Shown here: in pieces, positions 36,965 to 42,622 of the stretch
How the letters are laid out: each line of letters starts with the position of its first letter
Numbering within the stretch: position 1 is the first letter of the stretch
Source of the DNA: a virus
Virus record (IMG/VR): IMGVR_UViG_3300028857_000007
Location: 1-61,170 of that record
Strand: one strand, 5' to 3'
DNA: 61,170 bases
Position numbers and translations under genes: made by a program
Notes under the pieces: model-generated
The model's input: only the letters and a program-made list of their open reading frames with translations
Told to the model about the DNA's origin: nothing
Database searches by the model: none

Positions 36965-36985
36965 TTGCGGACTGGCTTGTTTAAG
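36965..36985 (+). promoter_or_regulatory. Repeated intergenic element TTGCGG...GGCTTGTTTAAG, copy 1
   Basis: TTGCGG, three bases, then GGCTTGTTTAAG. The same GGCTTGTTTAAG with an overlapping TTGCGG occurs at 38307-38323. Both copies are upstream of early plus-strand genes and just follow a TA-n-n-(T/G)TTG box (TAGAGTTG here). It may be a promoter-linked leader or an initiation signal of a phage polymerase. Confidence 0.4.
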
Positions 36986-37037
36986 TGATCTCTACGCGCG
37001 CGTTCATTATATTATATACACATTAATACTTACTCTT

Positions 37038-37214
37038 ATGAAAGCTTCTTTTAAACATATTGCTGAGCATATCATATATGCCTTTATCTTCGGTGTTGCA
37101 TTTATATTCTTTGCTACTCATACCTATATATATGGTAGAGCAATTCTTATTGGTGCACTGTTCTTCTTTGGACTACATGTTCATGAAGCTATTACTCATT
37201 ATAGAAATAGATAA
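37038..37214 (+). CDS. Small membrane protein (58 aa)
   Basis: ATG at 37038 opens MKASFKHIAEHIIYAFIFGV; two hydrophobic segments (IIYAFIFGVAFIFFATHTY and AILIGALFFFGLHV) make it a two-pass membrane peptide. It is the first gene after the repeated GGCTTGTTTAAG element. The following 49-residue gene begins 4 nt after its stop. Small early membrane proteins of phages often alter the host envelope; function not known here. Confidence 0.55.
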   Translation: MKASFKHIAEHIIYAFIFGVAFIFFATHTYIYGRAILIGALFFFGLHVHEAITHYRNR

Positions 37215-37218
37215 TACT

Positions 37219-37368
37219 ATGAAACCAAAATATAATGACAAAGTTTGGAGATTAATAAATTTCCATTCTCAATTAAATGAGCAGGAACATACAAGACCTA
37301 TATGGAGAGATACTGCTGTTATCTTTATTCCTAAAGGTTCGCATAAGCGTCCTAATAAACGCAAATAA
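37219..37368 (+). CDS. Small basic hypothetical protein (49 aa)
   Basis: The ATG at 37219, with an AT-rich leader, gives MKPKYNDKVWRLINFHSQLN...; the C-terminus is Lys/Arg-rich (SHKRPNKRK). A longer frame begins at 37060 but runs out of frame through the preceding membrane gene, so I prefer 37219. Early gene, function unknown. Confidence 0.5.
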   Translation: MKPKYNDKVWRLINFHSQLNEQEHTRPIWRDTAVIFIPKGSHKRPNKRK

Positions 37369-37458
37369 TACTACTAATTGGTGGCGTTACTCGTGAGAGT
37401 AGATGCATTTGATTCTATTGGTACCTCATTTCACCCAACAAGGTGTAGAAGCCATCAA
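37369..37458. other. Intergenic region with a direct repeat
   Basis: The 13-mer TGAGAGTAGATGC at 37394-37406 recurs at 37690-37702, one copy on each side of the minus-strand gene 37459-37674. No further feature seen. Confidence 0.5.
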
Positions 37459-37674
37459 TTAAAAATTACCTCTATTCTTTATCCTTTGTATTCCTATTCC
37501 GGTCCAGACAATGCATTCCTTTATACGGACTGGTTCACTCAATAATTTACGACGTATAGTATCATCACTACATCCAACGAACTTGGATAGCATGGTCTTA
37601 CTTGTACATATAATAATGTCGTGATTCAATAGATTGTGTGCTACATAGTACACTTTATCATTCAATTTACTCAT
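37459..37674 (-). CDS. Small HTH-like protein (71 aa), candidate regulator
   Basis: I start at MSKLNDKVYYVAHNLLNHDI (37674), which follows a TATCTTTG promoter by about 30 nt; longer frames lack such a context. The segment SKTMLSKFVGCSDDTIRRKL reads as a helix-turn-helix: a helix, the GC turn, then TIRRKL as recognition helix. The gene is on the opposite strand to its neighbours and between two copies of a 13-mer repeat. It may regulate the adjacent early promoters. The DNA-binding role is inferred. Confidence 0.55.
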   Translation of the reverse strand: MSKLNDKVYYVAHNLLNHDIIICTSKTMLSKFVGCSDDTIRRKLLSEPVRIKECIVWTGIGIQRIKNRGNF

Positions 37675-37689
37675 TTTGCTGGCACTACA

Positions 37690-37702
37690 TGAGAGTAGAT
37701 GC
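37690..37702 (+). repeat. Direct repeat TGAGAGTAGATGC, second copy
   Basis: Identical to 37394-37406. This copy is immediately downstream of GGCACTACA and next to the minus-strand promoter, so it could be an operator for the nested gene. Confidence 0.45.
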
Positions 37703-37704
37703 CG

Positions 37705-37712
37705 CAAAGATA
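37705..37712 (-). promoter_or_regulatory. Candidate promoter (GTGTTATCTTTG) for the minus HTH-like gene
   Basis: Minus-strand TATCTTTG (37712-37705); the 12-mer CAAAGATAACAC read on plus is repeated exactly at 46159-46170 in front of the other minus-strand gene of this arm. Confidence 0.6.
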
Positions 37713-37741
37713 ACACAATATTTACTCTAAATTCATATAAA

Positions 37742-38014
37742 ATGAACACAAAACATCTATTCTTATTGTTATTGACTATCGTTGTTATAGTCCTTTCTAG
37801 CTGCTCTGAAACAACGCCAGTAAACAATACTGGACCTCTTATAATGTATCCTTATGCTATTCATAACTCTATTGTAATGAATAAGAAAAGCTCTGATAAC
37901 AAGCCTTATACATTCCTTATGACCGTGTATAACTACAAGGATTCAGCGTTCCATACATACAGCATTCCAGCTTGTTATTACAATGATTTTAAGGCTAAGG
38001 ATAGTATAAAGTAA
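37742..38014 (+). CDS. Putative lipoprotein (90 aa)
   Basis: The start at 37742 gives MNTKHLFLLLLTIVVIVLSSC, a lipoprotein signal with the lipobox LSSC and Ser/Glu at +2/+3 (typical of Bacteroidota lipoproteins exported to the outer membrane when acidic residues follow). The mature part of about 70 residues is soluble (IMYPYAIHNSIVMNKKSSDN). Phage lipoproteins often block superinfection or receptor binding. Secretion is well supported; the role is inferred. Confidence 0.62.
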   Translation: MNTKHLFLLLLTIVVIVLSSCSETTPVNNTGPLIMYPYAIHNSIVMNKKSSDNKPYTFLMTVYNYKDSAFHTYSIPACYYNDFKAKDSIK

Positions 38015-38498
38015 ACGTTCAAACAGGCTCTGTACACTCCTACTCTCTATGCTTCTCTCTCTATCTATAAGAATAATATAATACCTATAATGCGTTGAAT
38101 GCGCTGTTATATGTGGTTGTATGATATGTCTAGTTATGGTGGTGGTAATGGTGAGTTGGTTGTATTCCTTAAGTATTCATTTCTTGCAATAGAGTATAGT
38201 GTGTTGAATCTATTGGTCTACATTATATTAGATTATTTGATAGTGGTTGTGATTGGTGTAATCCGGTGTATCAGATGCTATACAATATTGTAAGATTTGA
38301 TTACTTTTGCGGGCTTGTTTAAGCTACTTTCTTTTATTGATATGATACATAGTGTCATTCTATTGCTATTCGTTCAACAGTAAGCTTTCTATGCGTTGAA
38401 ATGACGTGTATGGTCAGTGTAAATGATAGCTCATTTCTATTATTGTCTATTTATTCTCGTATATAAACTATTTATTAATCAACAAAACATTTATTATT
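38015..38498. other. Long intergenic region with promoter-like and repeat elements
   Basis: A plus-strand frame at 38099-38293 (64 codons, hydrophobic) exists but has no clear leader. I list it as doubtful, since the G/T-rich skew alone can create it. Features seen: promoter TACTTTTG at 38302-38309, second copy of GGCTTGTTTAAG at 38312-38323, and an imperfect dyad (ATGATAC ATA GTGTCAT) at about 38341-38357. The leader of the next gene is about 175 nt. Confidence 0.5.
38302..38309 (+). promoter_or_regulatory. Candidate promoter (TACTTTTG) with downstream GGCTTGTTTAAG
   Basis: TACTTTTG fits TAnnTTTG and is followed within a few bases by GGCTTGTTTAAG, as at 36965-36985. It would start the cluster at 38499. 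Confidence 0.5.
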
Positions 38499-38765
38499 AT
38501 GCAAGTAGGTGATTTAATTTATTTGAACAGGTGTCACAGTACAAATTGTGGAAAAGACTATCCTGTAAATTCCATTGGTATTTTAGTTGTAACTGCAGTC
38601 CCTGATCGTGATGATGATTTGCGTGTCCGTTTCTCAAGACATTCTACTAATGATCGTTCTTATATTCCGGCTTCTAAAATTGTTTTAGTACCAACTGAAC
38701 GACAAGAAGAAGCAAGAACTAAGTTTGACAAGGCTAAAGAAGAATACAAAAATGCTGTGCTCTAA
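38499..38765 (+). CDS. Hypothetical protein (88 aa)
   Basis: It starts MQVGDLIYLNRCHSTNCGKD and has a beta-rich N-terminal 60 residues (SIGILVVTAVPDRDDDLRVRF; this may be a small barrel), then a charged helix (EEARTKFDKAKEEYKNAVL). Leader AACAAAACATTTATTATT precedes ATG. The next gene begins 14 nt before its stop. Function unknown. Confidence 0.55.
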   Translation: MQVGDLIYLNRCHSTNCGKDYPVNSIGILVVTAVPDRDDDLRVRFSRHSTNDRSYIPASKIVLVPTERQEEARTKFDKAKEEYKNAVL

Positions 38766-39114
38766 CGACCCTATCATAATGCTACTGTATCTTCTTATAG
38801 GATTTGCAGTAGCTGCTCTTGCTCTTTGCTTTCAGCATATACAAGAGTTTGGAATGATATTCGACTGGTATCATGACTGGTTATACAAATACGTTCGATA
38901 TAAGAGACTTTTATCGAAGTATGGTAAGAATATACGTTTAGTGTCCTTTATGGCTTATATTGCCAAACCATTGGGCTTGTGTCCCTATTGTAATGGTATA
39001 TGGATAGCTATCATTACTTACTTGATTGCTTTTGGATTTCATTGGGATATATTTCTATTCATTGGCATATCATGGTTCTTTATTCGATTTATTCAACAAA
39101 ACAAAATATTGTAA
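38752..39114 (+). CDS. Small membrane protein with CPYC motif, DUF1360-like (120 aa)
   Basis: The start at 38752 gives MLCSNDPIIMLLYLLIGFAV; three or four hydrophobic segments are seen, and between them LGLCPYCNGIWIAIITYLI. The CPYCxGxW pattern is like the DUF1360 family of small membrane proteins found in phages and plasmids. An earlier ATG at 38725 would overlap the previous gene by 41 nt. Biochemical function is unknown. Confidence 0.55.
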   Translation: MLCSNDPIIMLLYLLIGFAVAALALCFQHIQEFGMIFDWYHDWLYKYVRYKRLLSKYGKNIRLVSFMAYIAKPLGLCPYCNGIWIAIITYLIAFGFHWDIFLFIGISWFFIRFIQQNKIL

Positions 39115-39115
39115 T

Positions 39116-39331
39116 ATGATTATTACTAGTGTAAATCAAGTTTATGATATTGTTGGAAATGAAATAATATTGTCCGGAATGAGTAATAAACAAATAGCTA
39201 CTAAAGCTGGAGTAACTGAAAGTATGGTTAGTTCAGTAAGAGGTGGCAGATATATGCAAGTTAGTTTTGAAAAATTCATTACTATTTGTAAAGTTTTAAA
39301 AATTGAACTTCAAATTAATATTAAACAATAA
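39116..39331 (+). CDS. XRE/Cro-type helix-turn-helix protein (71 aa)
   Basis: Residues about 22-60 (GMSNKQIATKAGVTESMVSS then VSFEKFITICKVLKIEL) form a classic XRE-type helix-turn-helix. The start MIITSVNQVYDIV at 39116 is 2 nt after the previous stop. It is a likely transcription regulator of the early region, perhaps of the palindromic operator at 40381-40392. DNA binding is well supported by motif; the target is not known. Confidence 0.75.
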   Translation: MIITSVNQVYDIVGNEIILSGMSNKQIATKAGVTESMVSSVRGGRYMQVSFEKFITICKVLKIELQINIKQ

Positions 39332-39335
39332 CAGT

Positions 39336-39620
39336 ATGGGAACACAAAATTATAGAGCTAAAGGAGATATTATCTTCTTTATGAACAACAACAAGATTGA
39401 AAAGAAACCAATCTTAGGTATATCAACATACACTGGTGATTGCCAAGTATTAATGAGTAATAATAGAATTGTTCCGGATGGAGAAGTTCTTATGGTGTAT
39501 CACACTGGTTCATATCATGAAGTAGAATCAAAAGATGCTTATGATACTCTTGAGGATTTAATGACAAGTCTAACAACACCATTAAACTTACCAGATGGCA
39601 CACAGAGTAGAGAATCCTAA
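39336..39620 (+). CDS. Hypothetical protein (94 aa)
   Basis: The start at 39336 (MGTQNYRAKGDIIFFMNNNK) follows 4 nt after the HTH gene. Beta-rich with Asn/Gly turns (KPILGISTYTGDCQVLMSNN). No recognisable family. The last 26 nt overlap the next gene. Confidence 0.5.
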   Translation: MGTQNYRAKGDIIFFMNNNKIEKKPILGISTYTGDCQVLMSNNRIVPDGEVLMVYHTGSYHEVESKDAYDTLEDLMTSLTTPLNLPDGTQSRES

Positions 39621-39861
39621 AGGGTTCAAAGTAATAAGCACTACAGCTACTGAATGCCTACAATGGGGTGGATTTGGCGTGTGTGATCATTGTAATCAAT
39701 CTTCTGATGAAGGTCGATTTATTGCAGTTCTTAATCATTGGATATGTCCTGAATGCTTTGATAAATGGCTTAAACGTGCTGTTGTCTATGAAGAGGACAA
39801 ACCTTATGAGACTAAAGTATTTAATCGCTATGCTAAATTGCTTGGCTTGCCGATTAAGTAG
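39595..39861 (+). CDS. Small zinc-finger-like protein (88 aa)
   Basis: Cys pairs CDHC (about 30-33) and CPEC (about 51-54) are 21 residues apart in GFGVCDHCNQSSDE and NHWICPECFDKWLKR: a C4 zinc ribbon. A basic C-terminal helix follows. It overlaps the previous gene by 26 nt. Possible DNA-, RNA- or protein-binding factor; unknown partner. Confidence 0.58.
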   Translation: MAHRVENPKGFKVISTTATECLQWGGFGVCDHCNQSSDEGRFIAVLNHWICPECFDKWLKRAVVYEEDKPYETKVFNRYAKLLGLPIK

Positions 39862-39956
39862 TGATTGGAATAGCTTGGATAATTATCTCAATATACTAAT
39901 GCTGATGTAGAATAATGATAAATAATTATTAGGTAGCTAACAATTACAAATGGTTC

Positions 39957-40026
39957 GGGAGTGTAGCTCAAAGGTAGAGCACAACATTTTATGTTGAGGG
40001 TGATGGTTCGAGTCCATTTGGTCCCA
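39957..40026 (+). tRNA. tRNA gene, probable Lys (anticodon UUU), slightly non-canonical
   Basis: The 70-nt cloverleaf has acceptor GGGAGTG with TGGTCCC (one G-G mismatch, G-U at two pairs), D-arm GCTC-loop-GAGC, T-arm GATGG-TTCGAGT-CCATT, and discriminator A. The anticodon arm reads as ACAAC/GTTGA around loop ATTTTAT, with U33 and anticodon UUU. This uses an A-A first pair and leaves no base 26. The CCA end is not encoded. The isotype is therefore moderately certain; the tRNA identity itself is strong. Confidence 0.7.
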
Positions 40027-40051
40027 CTAATATCAATAAACAATTATTACA

Positions 40052-40345
40052 ATGAGAAATTTAAATAAGATCATTTCTATTGTTTTAAAAATGATAGAGA
40101 ATAATGAATGCGAAGATTTGACTAATGAAGAATTAGAACAAATATCAATACTTATTCATAGACCTACTACAATGGGCCGAGAAGATGCTGCTAAGTTTAT
40201 GGGAGTATCACTAAATAAGTTCCATGAACTAAAAGACATGGGTATAATATCAGAACCGCGCAAACGTAAAGGATTCAAAGAGAAAGAATATTATCTATCT
40301 GATTTGAAAAAAGCATTAGAATTAAAGAAAAAACTAGACCTATAA
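40052..40345 (+). CDS. Helix-turn-helix/excisionase-type DNA-binding protein (97 aa)
   Basis: N-terminal helical part (IVLKMIENNECEDLTNEELE) precedes a winged-HTH-like region: TTMGREDAAKFMGVSLNKFH (about 37-56), ELKDMGIISEPRKRKGFKEK and YLSDLKKALELKK. The order (AA-x-x-MGVS, recognition helix, basic wing, Y-x-x-x-DL) is that of MerR/excisionase-like helix-turn-helix domains. The N-terminal segment matches a small minus-strand gene at 28034-28213. It is probably a regulator; target unknown. Confidence 0.6.
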   Translation: MRNLNKIISIVLKMIENNECEDLTNEELEQISILIHRPTTMGREDAAKFMGVSLNKFHELKDMGIISEPRKRKGFKEKEYYLSDLKKALELKKKLDL

Positions 40346-40375
40346 AATTCATTAGTACTAAGTTAGAGTAGTATA

Positions 40376-40392
40376 TAATTTTGACATGTCAA
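40376..40392 (+). promoter_or_regulatory. Promoter TAATTTTG overlapping palindromic operator TTGACATGTCAA
   Basis: TAATTTTG (40376-40383) is a -7-type box. TTGACATGTCAA at 40381-40392 is a perfect 12-bp palindrome that overlaps it and the expected transcription start. Position and symmetry fit repressor control of the Gly-rich gene at 40424. An HTH protein is encoded about 1.1 kb upstream. Confidence 0.55.
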
Positions 40393-40423
40393 CAATTCAG
40401 TTGGCAATTAAAAACTATATATT

Positions 40424-41155
40424 ATGTTGACATTAGATGGTACACTACCAACTGGCTCATTAGGCGGTGGTAGTTCAATGGGTTCCGGAGTAGGTCTTGG
40501 AGCAGTCGGTGGTGGTGTTGCTGGGTTAGTTCTCGGTTCACTTCTTGCAAACAATGGTAATGGTTTGTTTGGTGGTGGTAACAATGGCAATGCAAATGTT
40601 GCTGAGTTTGGTGCTATCAATAACCAAATACAATCATTGGCCGGTCAAATCAGTAATACTGCATTGACTGGTCAAATTCGTGCTGATACTATTGACCTTT
40701 CTCAAAGTATTAGTAATGTAGGTACACAAATAGGACAATTGGCGACTGCTCAAGCTGCAGCTAATTTTACTACTTTGGATTCAATCAATGGATTGGGAAG
40801 AGATATTACCGCTTCTCAAAATCAGAATGCTCTTCAACAATTAAACAGTTTCAATAACCTTACTACAACTACATTGCAAGGCTTCAATAGCTCAGCAATG
40901 CAAGTACAAAATGCTACGAATCAAATCATAGCACAAGGTACGGCTAATGCAGCTGCTATGGCTCAATGCTGTTGTGAGATTAAGAGTACTATTCTTGCCG
41001 ATGGTAATGCAACACGCGCACTTATCAATGACTTGAATGTTCAAAATTTACGGGATCAACTTTCTGCTGCTAACAACAAAATCAGTAACAATGAACAAAA
41101 TCAGTATTTGTTGAATACTATTTTGACTCATATTACTCCTACAGCAGTAGTTTAA
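40424..41155 (+). CDS. Gly-rich, CCCEIK-motif virion-like protein (243 aa)
   Basis: A Gly/Ser-rich hydrophobic N-terminus (residues 10-60, GLGAVGGGVAGLVLGSLLAN) precedes a long Gln/Asn/Ala/Ser helical region with TANAAAMAQCCCEIKSTI (about 174-191). This CCCEIK motif is common in small phage proteins of virion type. It is the first gene of a plus-strand unit behind a promoter with palindromic operator. A head- or fibre-associated virion protein is plausible, but I cannot show it from this sequence alone. Confidence 0.6.
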   Translation: MLTLDGTLPTGSLGGGSSMGSGVGLGAVGGGVAGLVLGSLLANNGNGLFGGGNNGNANVAEFGAINNQIQSLAGQISNTALTGQIRADTIDLSQSISNVGTQIGQLATAQAAANFTTLDSINGLGRDITASQNQNALQQLNSFNNLTTTTLQGFNSSAMQVQNATNQIIAQGTANAAAMAQCCCEIKSTILADGNATRALINDLNVQNLRDQLSAANNKISNNEQNQYLLNTILTHITPTAVV

Positions 41156-41166
41156 TACTTGCAATT

Positions 41167-41475
41167 ATGGCCAGTCCAGTAATTGTAGGTACTTCGGCTA
41201 TAGTAGTCGCTCCTATAAATAAGAAAAGAAGTAACATTCGATTTCAGAATACCAGTACTAATATAATCTATATAAAGAAAATTCCTTTGAGTGGTCCTTA
41301 TTCGGTTGTATCTGCTACTGATTATGAAATTCAATTGTTCCCGGCATCATCTTCTCAGGAAGGTGGTGAAGCATTCGAAACTAACTCTATTGCATCTTTT
41401 ATGGCTATTGCAGCCGGAGCAAGTAGTGCTTTAGCAGTTTATGAAACTAATAAGGTAACCTCTAAAACTCATTAA
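41167..41475 (+). CDS. Small beta-rich protein (102 aa), possible decoration or virion protein
   Basis: It has a beta pattern (MASPVIVGTSAIVVAPINKK, NIRFQNTSTNIIYIKKIPLS, YEIQLFPASSS) and a C-terminal Ala-rich helix (FMAIAAGASSALAVYETNKV). It is 11 nt after the CCCEIK protein and probably its partner. Similar small strand-rich proteins decorate phage heads or fibres. Inference only. Confidence 0.5.
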   Translation: MASPVIVGTSAIVVAPINKKRSNIRFQNTSTNIIYIKKIPLSGPYSVVSATDYEIQLFPASSSQEGGEAFETNSIASFMAIAAGASSALAVYETNKVTSKTH

Positions 41476-41476
41476 G

Positions 41477-41662
41477 ATGGAAGAAATAACATTGCATTTA
41501 CCTCTTAGTAAGGTAATAGAACTTGTTAGACAAGAGGAAAGAATGATGATTAAGAAATTTTTAGCTACAAATTTAAATCAACAAACTGCTGATTACATTG
41601 ATCAGTATGTTCCTGTTGAATCAGAAGTATTGGCTATGTTTACATGTCCGGGCATCGGATGA
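41477..41662 (+). CDS. Small helical protein (61 aa)
   Basis: Begins MEEITLHLPLSKVIELVRQE, a helical Lys/Glu-rich piece (QEERMMIKKFLATNLNQQTA). It begins 1 nt after the preceding stop and is followed by a terminator. Function unknown. Confidence 0.5.
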   Translation: MEEITLHLPLSKVIELVRQEERMMIKKFLATNLNQQTADYIDQYVPVESEVLAMFTCPGIG

Positions 41663-41680
41663 ATTTTGTAGTAGTATATA

Positions 41681-41716
41681 AAAAGAGTTATGATTAATTT
41701 TGTAACTCTTTTTTTT
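41681..41716 (+). terminator. Intrinsic terminator
   Basis: AAAAGAGTTA pairs with TAACTCTTTT around a 12-nt loop, followed by a long T run. It ends the 40424-41662 unit. Confidence 0.85.
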
Positions 41717-41739
41717 GTTTAATATTTAAATTAAATCAA

Positions 41740-42048
41740 ATGGAAAATGGTAAAGAACCTAGTGCAGATTTAGGTGTAAAAAAAGTACCTGCTAATGAAG
41801 CTATTGATGGTGGTGGACAACCTTTAGCAACTGCTAAATCAGTGTTGAATTATCCACGTAATGAAGAGCTTGTTATTCAATGTGTGATTAATAGTGAAGC
41901 CGAAGGATATGCTCTTTTAAGGGCATTACAAATCGTTGTGAATACCTTTGGTGCTACTACATGTACTCAGCTTGTTACTAAGCTTGAGAATAGTCCTAAG
42001 CTTGCTGATACTGTAAGAAAGTATATTCCTATTGTACTAGAAATGTAA
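41740..42048 (+). CDS. Hypothetical protein (102 aa)
   Basis: The N-terminus (ENGKEPSADLGVKKVPANEA) is polar and the rest alpha/beta with ALLRALQIVVNTFGATTCTQ (about 66-85). No membrane or catalytic motif. It lies between a terminator and a tRNA-Leu-like gene. Function unknown. Confidence 0.5.
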   Translation: MENGKEPSADLGVKKVPANEAIDGGGQPLATAKSVLNYPRNEELVIQCVINSEAEGYALLRALQIVVNTFGATTCTQLVTKLENSPKLADTVRKYIPIVLEM

Positions 42049-42057
42049 TAATGGTAT

Positions 42058-42166
42058 GATCTAATGGCGGAATTGGTTATACGCATAGTAATTTAAAGAA
42101 AAGTCATACGAACTACGGTGTCAGGCTTATACACTATAATTCTCTGTTCGAATCAGAGTTAGATCA
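42058..42166 (+). tRNA. tRNA-Leu-like gene with an extra 15-20 nt in the anticodon region
   Basis: Strong class II tRNA features: acceptor GATCTAA with TTAGATC (7 bp perfect), D-arm TGGCGGAATTGGTTATACGC typical of Leu, variable arm with GTGT/ACAC, T-arm CTCTG-TTCGAAT-CAGAG, discriminator A. The anticodon stem TAGT/ACTA (4 bp) encloses a 22-nt loop instead of 7. Total length is 109 nt against about 85-90 expected. It may be a degraded tRNA, an unusual one, or one with a tiny insertion. Anticodon not assigned. Confidence 0.6.
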
Positions 42167-42190
42167 CAAATTAATAATCAAATAATAATC

Positions 42191-42472
42191 ATGACTGAAA
42201 CAACTTATGTACCTTTTAGTGATTTACAATCACAACCTGAGCAGTTATCAACAATAACTACTATTGAACCTTATAGTCCGGCTAATGCACAAGCGACTAC
42301 TCAATGTAATCCTGTTCTTACTCATTGTTATGTATGTGGCAAAGGATGGGGTTATGGCTACTGGAAACATTGTGGATGCAATACAGTGCCAGTTGGTGAT
42401 GGAACGTTGCTCTTTGCTATGTTTCTGACAGTTTATGCGCTATTCAAATACTTTAAAAGAAGAAAGATATGA
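42191..42472 (+). CDS. Cys-rich membrane-anchored protein (93 aa)
   Basis: The N-terminal half is polar; residues about 38-60 contain five Cys (TQCNPVLTHCYVCGKGWGYG then HCGCN); the C-terminal segment LLFAMFLTVYALFKYFKRRK is a tail-anchor membrane helix with basic flank. Its last 4 nt overlap the next gene (ATGA). Function unknown; a Cys-rich metal site is possible. Confidence 0.5.
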   Translation: MTETTYVPFSDLQSQPEQLSTITTIEPYSPANAQATTQCNPVLTHCYVCGKGWGYGYWKHCGCNTVPVGDGTLLFAMFLTVYALFKYFKRRKI

Positions 42473-42621
42473 AACTAAAGCGTAAAAAGACATTCGTGTT
42501 CTTATTTTTATTGATGGTATTGATAGGACTTATGTTCTTTTCTAGTGCTATCATTGAGATATTTGATATTGAATTAAGTAAACCTGCTCGAGTTTATTAT
42601 GAACCCGACGAAAACAAATAA
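42469..42621 (+). CDS. Small single-pass membrane protein (50 aa)
   Basis: ATG at 42469 overlaps the previous stop. MKLKRKKTFVFLFLLMVLIG: basic N-terminus followed by one hydrophobic helix (about 8-30) and an acidic tail (YYEPDENK). It is 1 nt upstream of the beta-rich exported protein gene. Function unknown. Confidence 0.5.
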   Translation: MKLKRKKTFVFLFLLMVLIGLMFFSSAIIEIFDIELSKPARVYYEPDENK

Positions 42622-42622
42622 A

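Noticed and set aside
38099-38293. 64-codon plus-strand frame
   Set aside because: Possible but weak: G/T-rich skew explains its hydrophobic composition and there is no convincing leader. Not listed as a gene.
42058-42166. Ochre-suppressor tRNA (anticodon UUA) read directly from TTTAAA in the Leu-like gene
   Set aside because: The stem needed for that loop does not pair, and there are no in-frame TAA stops to read through.
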